Both the position numbers and the translations under genes were made by a program. From RGIG8748 sp045606045 (GTDB taxonomy: Bacteria > Bacillota > Clostridia > UMGS1810), in NCBI GenBank assembly GCA_045606045.1, contig JAZURE010000064.1:1-64000 (forward strand): a stretch of 64,000 nucleotides of DNA. The letters run 5' to 3'. Position 1 is the first letter of the stretch; each line of letters begins with the position of its first letter. The notes below the pieces were generated by a model. That model was given only the letters and a program-made list of their open reading frames with translations, was not told where the DNA came from and did not search any database. Below are positions 15,594 through 24,453 of this stretch, in pieces.

Positions 15594-18500
15594 TATTTGT
15601 AATCCTCCAAATCTTCAAATTTGAGTTTGAGAAGCTTTGATACACCCTTCTCCTGCATTGTAATACCATACATGATATCCGCAGATTCCATTGTTCCTCT
15701 TCTGTGAGTTACCACTATAAACTGTGTCTTCTTGGAATATCTGCCTATATAATCGGCAAATCTGTACACATTGCTGTCGTCTAAGGCTGCCTCTACCTCG
15801 TCCAATATACAGAACGGCGTAGGTCTTACCTCGAGTACGGCAAAGAGAAGTGCTATGGCAGAAAGTGCCTTTTCTCCGCCCGAGAGCACCATCATATTCT
15901 GAAGCTTCTTACCCGGAGGCTGTACCTCTATTTCTATGCCGCTTTCCAGAACATTGTCGGGGTCTGTGAGGGTAAGTCTGCCCGCACCGCCGCCGAAGAG
16001 TTCATGGAATACGGTGTTGAACTTTTCTTTTATGATTTCAAAATTCTCTACGAATTTTTCCACCATAATCTTCTGCATTTCTTTTATTATGTCCTCAAGC
16101 TTTGCCTTGGTTTCATCCAAATCTGCCTTTTGGGTGCTTAAGAAATCAAACTTTTCCTTAACCTCTTTGTACTCCTCTATGGCATCTATATTGATGTTTC
16201 CAAGGCTCTTTATCTGGCTTCTAAGTGAAGATGCTTCCCTTTGGGCATCGTTCATATCCAAATCAGCTTTTTTGTACTCAAGGCTTGAATTGTAGGTAAG
16301 CTCATATTCATCCCAAAGTCTTTCTATTACCGCCTCAACATCGGACTCAAGCTTGGCGTTTTTGGCTTCCAGACGAGCCACCTCCTGCTGAAGAAGATAG
16401 ATAGTCTCATTCTGTTCTTTGAGTGAATTCTGAATATTTTTTAATTTATTTGCATCGTTTTCATAACCCTTTTGGGTATCCAATACCTTTTTGGCTATTT
16501 CGTCCATTATCTCGCAGTTAGTTACAATATTAGCCTCAAATTTTTTAATTTCATCCGAGAGTTTCTCGTTTAACTTAGAGATGTTGTCAATATCATTTTT
16601 CTTTGCAGAAAGCTCCATAGAAAGTGAATTCCTGTTGGCACTCATAGAATATATTGCTGCATGGGATGCCTCTATATCCTTATCCACGGTGTTTAAGCTT
16701 ATTCTGTCGGTAAGGATGCTTTCCTGGAAGCTGTCTCTCTCTGTAACAATCTGTTCCGCTTCATATGTAAGCTTATCGGCAGATTCTCTGTGTGCTTTGA
16801 TGGTATCTTCATCGGATGCAATCTTATCTTTAATGGTCGTTTGTTCATTTTCAACATCTGCTATACTCTTTAGAATATCGCCGTTTTCGTTTGTTATAAC
16901 AGATATATCGTTTCTAAGCTCATCTATAATTCTTCCGATATTTGCATACTGTGCATCAAGGCGCACCTTTTCCCTCTCACATACATTTAGTCTGTCTTCA
17001 AGCTTTGCCTTGGTATCTGCCATTTTGTCTATTTTTACTTTAAGCTCTGCTATACACTCGTCGTTGTCGTCAACTATCTGCTGGAGCTTTTTTGTCTCCT
17101 CACTAAGCCGTTCTATCTCCTTGGACCTGCCTAAAAGACTCTGATTCTTATTGAAGCTTCCGCCTGTAATCGAGCCGCCTGCGTTTATAAGCTGACCGTC
17201 TAAAGTAACTATTTTGAATTTATAGGAATTATTTTTTGCCATATCTACGGCATTATCTATATTGTCTGCAACTACGCATCTTCCCAAAAGGCTTGCAAAG
17301 ATGTCTGCATACTTATCGTCATAGCTTAAAAGCTCATGCGCAAGACCAATATAACCCTTTTGTTCCTTTGGCGGATGCTTTAATATATCGCCCTTAACGG
17401 AGGATACGGGCAGAAATGTAGCTCTGCCGCCCTTGGAGCCTTTGAGGGTCTCTATGCACTTTTTGGCGCAATCCTCGTCCTCTACTACGATATTCTGTAT
17501 CATGTTTCCAAGTGCAATTTCAATGGCTGTTACATACTTATCCTCTACTGTGATCAGCTTGGACACAAGACCGTGCACGCCCTTTATATTACCCGAGAGG
17601 ACATTTTTAACACCCTTGGAATAACCGTCCATATCCCTTTCCAAATCCTGCAAAAGAGACATACGCGAAATCTTGCCGTTTAATTCGGTAACCTTTGAAT
17701 TTTGCATCTCTTTGGATTTTTCCAGTTCTTCTCTGGACTCAAAATATTCTTTTTTCAGCTCGTCCATTTCTAAGAGAGCCTTGTCCTTTTCCTTAAGGTT
17801 GGCTTCCTGTTTTGCCTTTATTTCCTCAAGCTGAGCTTGATTTTCCTCTTTTGCCTTTGTCTTCTGGTTAAGCTCATCATTTAATGCCGCCTTGCGCTCA
17901 TCAAAGTTTCTGCACAAAAGCTCTAATCCCGATATCTTTGCCTTAAGTGCGGATATTTCGTTAAGCATGGAAGCCATCTCGGATTTATATTTTTCCGCTT
18001 CTTCATTTTTTAAAGAAATTCTTTCATCATATTCTGCAATTTTCTTATCACATTCGGAAAGTTTTTTCTCGAGGGCAAGCTTCTTTTCCTCGTTTGTCTT
18101 AATCTCGGCTTCGCTGTTTTTTACGCTAATATCGGTAAGGTTAATCTTTTCCTCTATTATGTCGGCATCCGATTTCCAACGCAGAGCGTTTTCGGAATTG
18201 TTCTTTATATCATTTTTTAATATTTCTATCTTACCGCGGATGTTTTCATTTTCTTTTTCGAGTGCAAAGCTCTGTTCCTTTAGAGTGTTTATTTCCTCAT
18301 TTACTTCGCTAAGCTGGTCGGTCTTGGCACTTATCTGCTCACTTATGAGGTCGAGTCTCAACTTTTCGTCTGTAAGCTGGCTATATGTATCGCTAAACTT
18401 CTTTTTACCCTCTTCTAAATTCTGTTTATGTTTATCTATGCTTCGTATGGCAATGTTGATGTCGAGTACCTTGAGTACTTCGCGAAGGTCCAAATACTTC

Positions 18501-19138
18501 TTTGCCTTTTCGGATTGCACACGCAAAGGCTCTACTCTTTCCTCAAGATTTACAAGTATATCCTTAATACGAATAAGATTTTCCTCTGCCTGCAGAAGCT
18601 TCTTTTCGGACTCCTGCTTACGATATTTGTACTTGGTAATACCCGACGCTTCCTCAAAGATATGTCTTCTCTCGTCTGCCTTGGAGGAAAGTATCTGGTC
18701 TATCTTACCCTGACCTATAACAGAATAACCCTCCTTACCAAGTCCTGTGTCCATGAAAAGCTCATGCACATCCTTTAGTCTGCAGGGTGTATCGTTTATA
18801 TAATAATCGCTGTCGCCGCTTCGGGTAACCCGTCTTGTTACCTTTAGCTCCTTCTTATCTACATTAAACATTTCATCGGAATTGTCCAACACTATGGAAA
18901 CCTGAGCAAATCCGAGAGGACTTCTCTTCTGAGTTCCCGCAAAGATAACATCCTCCATTTTGCTTCCGCGAAGGCTCTTGGCACTCTGCTCGCCAAGCAC
19001 CCATCGTATAGCATCGGAAACATTGCTCTTGCCGCTTCCGTTGGGGCCCACAATAGCTGTTATACCTTGACCGAACTCCAAATCAATTTTATCTGCAAAG
19101 GATTTGAAGCCTTGCATTTTAATACTCTTTAAATACAC
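15593..19138 (-). CDS. smc: chromosome segregation protein SMC
   Basis: SMC forms the condensin ring that organises the chromosome. In 1181 residues the N-terminal ATPase half has GPNGSGKSNVSDAI (31-44), followed by long coiled coil. The hinge lies near 510-660 (GVHGLVSKLITVEDKY), then a second coiled coil. The C-terminal half has the signature VLSGGEKALSAIALLFA and Walker B PTPFCILDEVEAALDD. The start is a GTG at 19138 with GAGGTG 6 bases upstream. It is followed directly by ftsY. The usual upstream neighbour rnc is absent, and a radical SAM gene takes that place. Confidence 0.97.
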   Translation of the reverse strand: MYLKSIKMQGFKSFADKIDLEFGQGITAIVGPNGSGKSNVSDAIRWVLGEQSAKSLRGSKMEDVIFAGTQKRSPLGFAQVSIVLDNSDEMFNVDKKELKVTRRVTRSGDSDYYINDTPCRLKDVHELFMDTGLGKEGYSVIGQGKIDQILSSKADERRHIFEEASGITKYKYRKQESEKKLLQAEENLIRIKDILVNLEERVEPLRVQSEKAKKYLDLREVLKVLDINIAIRSIDKHKQNLEEGKKKFSDTYSQLTDEKLRLDLISEQISAKTDQLSEVNEEINTLKEQSFALEKENENIRGKIEILKNDIKNNSENALRWKSDADIIEEKINLTDISVKNSEAEIKTNEEKKLALEKKLSECDKKIAEYDERISLKNEEAEKYKSEMASMLNEISALKAKISGLELLCRNFDERKAALNDELNQKTKAKEENQAQLEEIKAKQEANLKEKDKALLEMDELKKEYFESREELEKSKEMQNSKVTELNGKISRMSLLQDLERDMDGYSKGVKNVLSGNIKGVHGLVSKLITVEDKYVTAIEIALGNMIQNIVVEDEDCAKKCIETLKGSKGGRATFLPVSSVKGDILKHPPKEQKGYIGLAHELLSYDDKYADIFASLLGRCVVADNIDNAVDMAKNNSYKFKIVTLDGQLINAGGSITGGSFNKNQSLLGRSKEIERLSEETKKLQQIVDDNDECIAELKVKIDKMADTKAKLEDRLNVCEREKVRLDAQYANIGRIIDELRNDISVITNENGDILKSIADVENEQTTIKDKIASDEDTIKAHRESADKLTYEAEQIVTERDSFQESILTDRISLNTVDKDIEASHAAIYSMSANRNSLSMELSAKKNDIDNISKLNEKLSDEIKKFEANIVTNCEIMDEIAKKVLDTQKGYENDANKLKNIQNSLKEQNETIYLLQQEVARLEAKNAKLESDVEAVIERLWDEYELTYNSSLEYKKADLDMNDAQREASSLRSQIKSLGNINIDAIEEYKEVKEKFDFLSTQKADLDETKAKLEDIIKEMQKIMVEKFVENFEIIKEKFNTVFHELFGGGAGRLTLTDPDNVLESGIEIEVQPPGKKLQNMMVLSGGEKALSAIALLFAVLEVRPTPFCILDEVEAALDDSNVYRFADYIGRYSKKTQFIVVTHRRGTMESADIMYGITMQEKGVSKLLKLKFEDLEDYK

Positions 19139-19188
19139 AAAAACACCTCGTAATAAGATTTACTACATAAGATATTTTAACACAAAAT

Positions 19189-20193
19189 TCATAAAATTGC
19201 AATAACTATGCCGTTAATTTTAAGCTCACCTATTCCAACGCTGTCGTCGGTTGTAACATCAAGCTCACACGAATATTTGCGCTTAAAATATTCTTTGTTG
19301 CACCTTTTGTGTCCGAGTGTAACAGAAACTCTCTTCTCGTTTACACGCACATCAAGTTTCTCACAAGGCATATAGTTTTCCAGAACATTTCGTACTATTC
19401 TGCCCTCTGCAAGCTCTCTTATGGCAGGATGATACGGACCCCGAACAGTGCTTTCGTTTATGTTATCCGTGGTTTGCAAGCCTACCCGAATTATACTTAT
19501 GCCTGCCCTTTTAAACATAGGCATGATCTCAGAAAGTATATCCACCGTTTCCTCAAGAGTAAGCGGTACATAAGTTCCCTCTTCATACATATGCCACAGA
19601 GCCGTCTGCGGTACTACGAGGGTGGGATAAATTCGTACGCATGCAGGCTTTAAGCTTATTAGGTCAGATGCGGTTTTAAGCATTTTTTCCCTTGTGTCGC
19701 CGGGGAGACCGAGCATCATCTGAAGTCCAAGCTCTATGCCGCAGCTTTTTATAGCCTCCGAGGCGCGTACTACATCCGTAAAGCTGTGTCCCCTGCGTGA
19801 GCATCCGAGAACATAATCATCCGTAGACTGTACTCCAAGCTCTATAGCCGTCATGCCAAAATCTTTTAAAACAGAAAGTATCTTATCGTCTATATAGTCA
19901 GCTCTTGTAGAGCAACGTATGCCGTTTATTCTCCCGTCTTTTACATACGGCTGCACACAGGATAAAAGCTCTGCCTGCTTATCCAATTCGATGCCTGTAA
20001 AGCTACCGCCGAAAAATGCGACCTCAATATAGGAATCGGTATCCATGGTGTCTAAATTTTCTTCTATTATTCTTACTACATCTTCTCCTGTAACATCATC
20101 TGTCTGTCCTGTAATCTGCCTTTGATTGCAAAACACACAATCGTGCGGACAGCCCTTGTGCGGTACAAAAATAGGTATGTGATATGTTCTCAT
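19189..20193 (-). CDS. Elp3-like radical SAM protein
   Basis: The 334-residue protein has the radical SAM cluster motif GCPHDCVFCNQ (Cx3Cx2C, around residues 15-24), followed by AFFGGSFTG and IELGVQSTDD. These features match the Elp3/B12-binding-type radical SAM group. It lacks the C-terminal acetyltransferase domain of true Elp3. Homologues are often found between rnc and smc in Clostridia. The substrate is unknown; tRNA modification is a guess from the family. Confidence 0.8.
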   Translation of the reverse strand: MRTYHIPIFVPHKGCPHDCVFCNQRQITGQTDDVTGEDVVRIIEENLDTMDTDSYIEVAFFGGSFTGIELDKQAELLSCVQPYVKDGRINGIRCSTRADYIDDKILSVLKDFGMTAIELGVQSTDDYVLGCSRRGHSFTDVVRASEAIKSCGIELGLQMMLGLPGDTREKMLKTASDLISLKPACVRIYPTLVVPQTALWHMYEEGTYVPLTLEETVDILSEIMPMFKRAGISIIRVGLQTTDNINESTVRGPYHPAIRELAEGRIVRNVLENYMPCEKLDVRVNEKRVSVTLGHKRCNKEYFKRKYSCELDVTTDDSVGIGELKINGIVIAIL

Positions 20194-20219
20194 ATGTTTA
20201 CTCTCTTTCAGCTTCTCTT

Positions 20220-20250
20220 AAAAAAGCTGCCCCGACATCTGCAGGGCAGC
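20220..20250 (-). terminator. intrinsic terminator of clpX
   Basis: On the minus strand GCTGCCC/GGGCAGC forms a 7-bp GC-rich stem with an 11-base loop, followed by six T. Confidence 0.85.
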
Positions 20251-20259
20251 AATTTATTT

Positions 20260-21528
20260 TTATGATACAGATTTCTCGCTGAGTCTTGCTCTCGCTTTGG
20301 TAAGAAGCTTGGGCTTACTATTTCCACGAACACAGTCCTCTGTGATTATACATTTTTTAAGATTCGTTTCCGACGGTGCGGCATACATAACATCGCCCAT
20401 TATCTCTTCCATAATAGACCTTAGACCTCTGGCACCTGTCTTGCGCTCGATTGCCTTATCTGCGATGGCACCTAATGCTCCCTCTTCAAATTCAAGGGTA
20501 ACATCATCCATTTGGAGAAGCTTAATATACTGTTTAACAAGTGCATTCTTTGGCTCGGTGAGTATGCGTACCATGGCATCTCTGTCGAGGCTCTCCAAGG
20601 CAACATTTACAGAAAGTCTTCCCACAAATTCGGGTATGAGTCCGAACTTAAGAAGGTCGCCCGGCTGCATCCTCTTGAAAAGCTCGCCTACATCCTTGTC
20701 GGCTTTGGAATCTATCTGTGCTCCGAAACCGAGAGCTTTTTTACCTATGCGGCGTTCTATAATCTTATCCAATCCATCAAACGCACCACCGCATATAAAG
20801 AGAATGTTTGTTGTATCTATGGGGATAAATTCCTGCTGCGGATGCTTTCTGCCGCCCTGGGGCGGAACGGAAGCTACAGTACCCTCAAGGATTTTTAAAA
20901 GTGCCTGCTGAACACCCTCACCGCTGACATCACGGGTTATTGAGGGGTTTTCGGATTTGCGGGCAATTTTGTCTATTTCGTCTATATAGATAATACCCTT
21001 TTGTGCGCGTTCTATATTGTAATCGGCTGCCTGTATTATCTTCAAAAGAATATTCTCGACATCCTCACCCACATAGCCTGCCTCAGTAAGAGATGTAGCA
21101 TCTGCAATGGCAAAGGGTACATCTATAATCTTTGCAAGGGTCTGCGCAAGAAGTGTTTTTCCGCTTCCTGTAGGACCGACAAGCAGGATATTGCTTTTTG
21201 CAATTTCCACATCGTCATCGGGTTCGGAAATATGGTTTATTCTTTTGTAATGATTGTACACAGCTACAGCCATGCTCTTTTTTGCAGCATCCTGACCTAT
21301 TACATACATATCAAGAATTTCCTTGATATCCTTGGGTTTGGGAAGGCTTTCCAGGTGCATGGGCTCGGACTCAAACATATCCAGCTCGGCATCGAGTATG
21401 TCATTGCAAATGTCTATACATTCATTACAAATATACACACCGCCGCTTGGCCCTGCTATAAGTCTTGTTACCAAATCCTGTGTTTTTCCGCAGAATGAAC
21501 ATGAAATACTATTGTGTTTTTCGCTCAT
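20260..21528 (-). CDS. clpX: ATP-dependent Clp protease ATP-binding subunit ClpX
   Basis: ClpX unfolds substrates and feeds them to ClpP. The 422-residue protein begins with a zinc-binding domain (CSFCGK ... CNEC), then the AAA+ module with GPTGSGKTLLAQ, IIYIDEIDKIA and the GYVGEDVE pore region. KKALGFGAQ matches the ClpP-docking loop, with LGF in place of the common IGF. The ATG at 21528 follows GAGGTG and excludes an 11-residue upstream extension. It follows clpP with a hairpin between. Confidence 0.96.
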   Translation of the reverse strand: MSEKHNSISCSFCGKTQDLVTRLIAGPSGGVYICNECIDICNDILDAELDMFESEPMHLESLPKPKDIKEILDMYVIGQDAAKKSMAVAVYNHYKRINHISEPDDDVEIAKSNILLVGPTGSGKTLLAQTLAKIIDVPFAIADATSLTEAGYVGEDVENILLKIIQAADYNIERAQKGIIYIDEIDKIARKSENPSITRDVSGEGVQQALLKILEGTVASVPPQGGRKHPQQEFIPIDTTNILFICGGAFDGLDKIIERRIGKKALGFGAQIDSKADKDVGELFKRMQPGDLLKFGLIPEFVGRLSVNVALESLDRDAMVRILTEPKNALVKQYIKLLQMDDVTLEFEEGALGAIADKAIERKTGARGLRSIMEEIMGDVMYAAPSETNLKKCIITEDCVRGNSKPKLLTKARARLSEKSVS

Positions 21529-21562
21529 ATAATAAGACACCTCATATGATAATATTACCAAA

Positions 21563-21585
21563 TTAGCCCGCTTAAAGCGGGCTAA
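21563..21585. terminator. hairpin between clpP and clpX
   Basis: TTAGCCCGCTT and AAGCGGGCTAA form an 11-bp perfect stem around one base. There is no T-run on the minus strand, so it is more likely an attenuator or mRNA-stability element between clpP and clpX. Confidence 0.45.
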
Positions 21586-21590
21586 TACTA

Positions 21591-22175
21591 TTATTTTCTT
21601 TTTTCGATAACCTCATCTACAAGACCATACTCTTTTGCTTCATACGCAGACATGAAGTTATCTCTCTCGGTGTCTGCACAGATAGTCTCATAGGGCTTAC
21701 CTGTTCTTTCGCTCAAAATCTTGTTTAAGGTTTCTTTCATCTTTATGATACGCTCAGCGTGTATCTTGATATCGGTAGCCTGACCCTGCATACCGCCCAG
21801 GGGCTGATGTATCATAACCTCGCTGTTGGGAAGAGCAAATCTCTTTCCTTTGGCACCTGCCGCAAGTAAAAACGCACCCATGGAAGCTGCCATACCTATG
21901 CAGATTGTTGATACATCACACTTGATATACTGCATGGTATCGTAGATGGCCATACCGCTTGTGATGGAACCTCCGGGACTGTTGATGTAAAGACAGATAT
22001 CCTTATCGGGGTCTTCTGCTTCCAAAAATAACATCTGTGCTACAACAAGACTTGCTGTTACATCGTTTACTTCTTCTCCAAGAAATATAATTCTGTCCTT
22101 TAAAAGACGCGAATATATATCGTAGGAGCGTTCTCCTCTGTTGGTCTGTTCAACAACTACAGGTACAAGACTCAT
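21591..22175 (-). CDS. clpP: ATP-dependent Clp protease proteolytic subunit ClpP
   Basis: ClpP is the tetradecameric serine protease that degrades proteins unfolded by ClpX. The 194-residue protein has NSPGGSITSGMAIYD, the catalytic Ser in GMAASMGAF, the His in MIHQPLGG, and the Asp in the DTERDNFM region. The start MSLVPVVVEQ at 22175 is typical of the family; the longer open frame overlaps tig. It lies 1 base after the tig stop. Confidence 0.97.
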   Translation of the reverse strand: MSLVPVVVEQTNRGERSYDIYSRLLKDRIIFLGEEVNDVTASLVVAQMLFLEAEDPDKDICLYINSPGGSITSGMAIYDTMQYIKCDVSTICIGMAASMGAFLLAAGAKGKRFALPNSEVMIHQPLGGMQGQATDIKIHAERIIKMKETLNKILSERTGKPYETICADTERDNFMSAYEAKEYGLVDEVIEKRK

Positions 22176-22176
22176 A

Positions 22177-23496
22177 TTACTCTTCGTCCTCCTTCTTCTT
22201 GGCAGCTCTCTTAACCTTTGCTGCACCTACAACAAGTGTAACTGCTTTCTTGAGCTTTAATTCGCTCTTTAAGCTTTCGAGCTCGCCGTCCTTTACAAAT
22301 TCCTTTAACTTATCAACTTCCATGCCATACATTTCTGCCATGTTCTTAAGTTCGTTTTCTACATCCTCGTCTGTAACTTCGATGTTTTCTTTCTTGGCAA
22401 TCTCTGATATAACAAGATTTGATTTAACTCTTTCTACAGCCTGTTCTCTGTACTGCTCCTTGAAGCCCTCGGGAGTCATGCCTGTAAACTGCATGTACTG
22501 CTCAAAGCTCAAGCCCTGAGAAGAAAGTCTGTAGCTGAAATCTCTCATCATATCTTCTATAGCAGAATCTATCATGCACTCAGGGATTTCTACATTTGCT
22601 TTTTCTACAACTTCCTTTATAACATTGCCTTCAAATTCTGCGGCTGTTCTGTCTGCATTTGCCTTGTCGAGCTTAGCTCTTATGTCTGCCTTGTATTCTT
22701 CGAGTGTTTCAAAGCCAAGGTCCTTTGCAAATTCATCATTTACTTCGGGAAGCTCCTTAACCTGGATGCTCTTAACGGTTACTTTAAATACCGCAGGCTT
22801 ACCCTTTAATTCCTCTGCATGGTACTCTTCGGGGAATGTAACATTGATTTCCTTTTCTACGCCGATTTTTGCACCAACGAGTGCTTCCTCAAAGCCGGGA
22901 ATAAACTGACCGCTTCCGATTTCAAGATTGTGGTCCTGACCTTTACCGCCTGCAAATGCAACGCCGTCTACAAAGCCTTCGTAATCTATAACTGTAAAGT
23001 CACCTTTCTTAACTGCTCTGTCCTCTACATTTACCATACGGGAGTTCTTTTCTCTTGCCACTTTGATTTCTGCATCAACATCGGCAACCTTGGTCTTGTA
23101 GTTCTTCTTTTCGGCAGAAATGCCCTTATACTCGCCAAGTTCAACCTCGGGTCTTACAGTAACAGTAGCTGTAAGAACAAGCTCTGTACCGTCTTCTTCT
23201 ATCTTTTCGATATCCATTTCGGGTCTGTCTACAGGGTCGATGCCCGATTCTTTAACAGCAAATTCATATGCTTCGGGGCATACAAAGTTTACAGCATCTT
23301 CAAGGAAAATACCCTTGCCATAGTACTTTTCGATTATAGCTCTGGGTGCTTTGCCCTTTCTGAAGCCGGGTATAGCTATCTGCTTAGCATTCTTCTTATA
23401 GGATTTTTCGATGGCTGCTTTAAAAGCATCACTATCTACTTCGATTGTAAGCTTGACTGTGTTTTTTTCGATGGTTTCATTTTTTAATAATTTCAT
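22177..23496 (-). CDS. tig: trigger factor
   Basis: Trigger factor is the ribosome-bound chaperone. The 439-residue protein has the N-terminal ribosome-binding domain with GFRKGKAPR, a central FKBP-type domain with KKGDFTVIDYEGFVDG, and a C-terminal helical chaperone domain. The end is rich in Lys and Glu (KVKRAAKKKEDEE). The order tig-clpP-clpX is common in Firmicutes. AGGGGG precedes the start. Confidence 0.96.
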   Translation of the reverse strand: MKLLKNETIEKNTVKLTIEVDSDAFKAAIEKSYKKNAKQIAIPGFRKGKAPRAIIEKYYGKGIFLEDAVNFVCPEAYEFAVKESGIDPVDRPEMDIEKIEEDGTELVLTATVTVRPEVELGEYKGISAEKKNYKTKVADVDAEIKVAREKNSRMVNVEDRAVKKGDFTVIDYEGFVDGVAFAGGKGQDHNLEIGSGQFIPGFEEALVGAKIGVEKEINVTFPEEYHAEELKGKPAVFKVTVKSIQVKELPEVNDEFAKDLGFETLEEYKADIRAKLDKANADRTAAEFEGNVIKEVVEKANVEIPECMIDSAIEDMMRDFSYRLSSQGLSFEQYMQFTGMTPEGFKEQYREQAVERVKSNLVISEIAKKENIEVTDEDVENELKNMAEMYGMEVDKLKEFVKDGELESLKSELKLKKAVTLVVGAAKVKRAAKKKEDEE

Positions 23497-23567
23497 TTGT
23501 TCAGGTTCCCCCTAAATATATTTTTCTATTTATATAAAGCCTCAAAGGCAAATTATATACAAATGTT

Positions 23568-24287
23568 TTAAATTTCGAAAGGTACAAACTCAAGGTAATC
23601 TGCCGATACCAGCTTGTAATTTATACCCTCGTATACACCCTCCGCGGCATTTTGTGCCGATTGCGAATGAAGATGCCCGTAAAAGCAATCTGTAATCCCA
23701 AATGATTTCAAAAGTTCCGAAATTGCACTGTCCAAGATATGTTCCTTGGTAAAGGGCGGATAATGGAGAATACATACACGCTTTGCCGGAGTAAAATTAT
23801 TTTCTTTTAAGATTTCTTCACCATGCTTTAAGGAAAGTTCAAGTCTTAAAAGTTCTCTCAGATATATCTTCTGATCATCTGCGCCAAAACCGGAATCACC
23901 CGGAAGAGTCCAACCTCTTGTGCCTGCTATGAGTGTATCTTCACATATTACGGCATTGTTATTTACAAAGCTGAGTGTTGAAAAATTATTTTCTTTAAGA
24001 AAGGTATTCATCTTAGTAAGGCTCTCCCACCAGTAATCGTGGTTGCCCTTAAAAAGAAGTTTTTTGCCAGGAAGTGAATTTATAAATTCAAAATCCTTTT
24101 TGCAATCCAAAAGGTGCATGGCCCAGGATATGTCGCCGCCTATAAGAACGGTATCTTTGTCTGATACAAGGGTGTTCCAATTTTCTTGGATTCGATTTAT
24201 GTAATTACTCCACCCTGCACCAAAAACCTCCATAGATTTATTGGTATCGAGAGAAAGATGTAAATCTGACATTGTAAATATTGCCAT
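23568..24287 (-). CDS. calcineurin-like metallophosphoesterase
   Basis: The 239-residue protein contains the two-metal phosphoesterase motifs in order: SDLHL, GGDISW, GNHDYWW, LHYPP and YGHLHS. No signal peptide is seen, so it should act in the cytoplasm. The substrate cannot be predicted. It is transcribed from its own promoter, divergent from comEC. Confidence 0.88.
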   Translation of the reverse strand: MAIFTMSDLHLSLDTNKSMEVFGAGWSNYINRIQENWNTLVSDKDTVLIGGDISWAMHLLDCKKDFEFINSLPGKKLLFKGNHDYWWESLTKMNTFLKENNFSTLSFVNNNAVICEDTLIAGTRGWTLPGDSGFGADDQKIYLRELLRLELSLKHGEEILKENNFTPAKRVCILHYPPFTKEHILDSAISELLKSFGITDCFYGHLHSQSAQNAAEGVYEGINYKLVSADYLEFVPFEI

Positions 24288-24317
24288 TTATTCACCTCAT
24301 TATACAATCAATTTAAT

Positions 24318-24346
24318 ATTATATATCATTTAAATCACAAAATCAA
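24318..24346 (-). promoter_or_regulatory. sigma-A promoter of the metallophosphoesterase gene
   Basis: TTGATT and TATAAT on the minus strand are 17 bases apart. The adjacent comEC promoter points the other way, with only one base between the two -35 elements. Confidence 0.75.
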
Positions 24347-24347
24347 G

Positions 24348-24376
24348 TTGTTATTTGAAGAAAAATGTGATATCAT
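24348..24376 (+). promoter_or_regulatory. candidate sigma-A promoter of comEC-holA
   Basis: TTGTTA and TATCAT are separated by 17 bases. This leaves a leader of about 70 bases before the comEC ATG, in which no clear ribosome-binding site is seen. Confidence 0.5.
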
Positions 24377-24453
24377 ACTAAAATAGGTAATATTTATAAA
24401 AAAACATGTTCTGAAACTGTGTAAGTATTATATTTGCACATATTTTAAATTGT

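Noticed and set aside
17892..18713. A long plus-strand frame inside smc
   Set aside because: It is an antisense shadow of the coiled-coil region, rich in Ser and Phe from complementary Lys/Glu codons.
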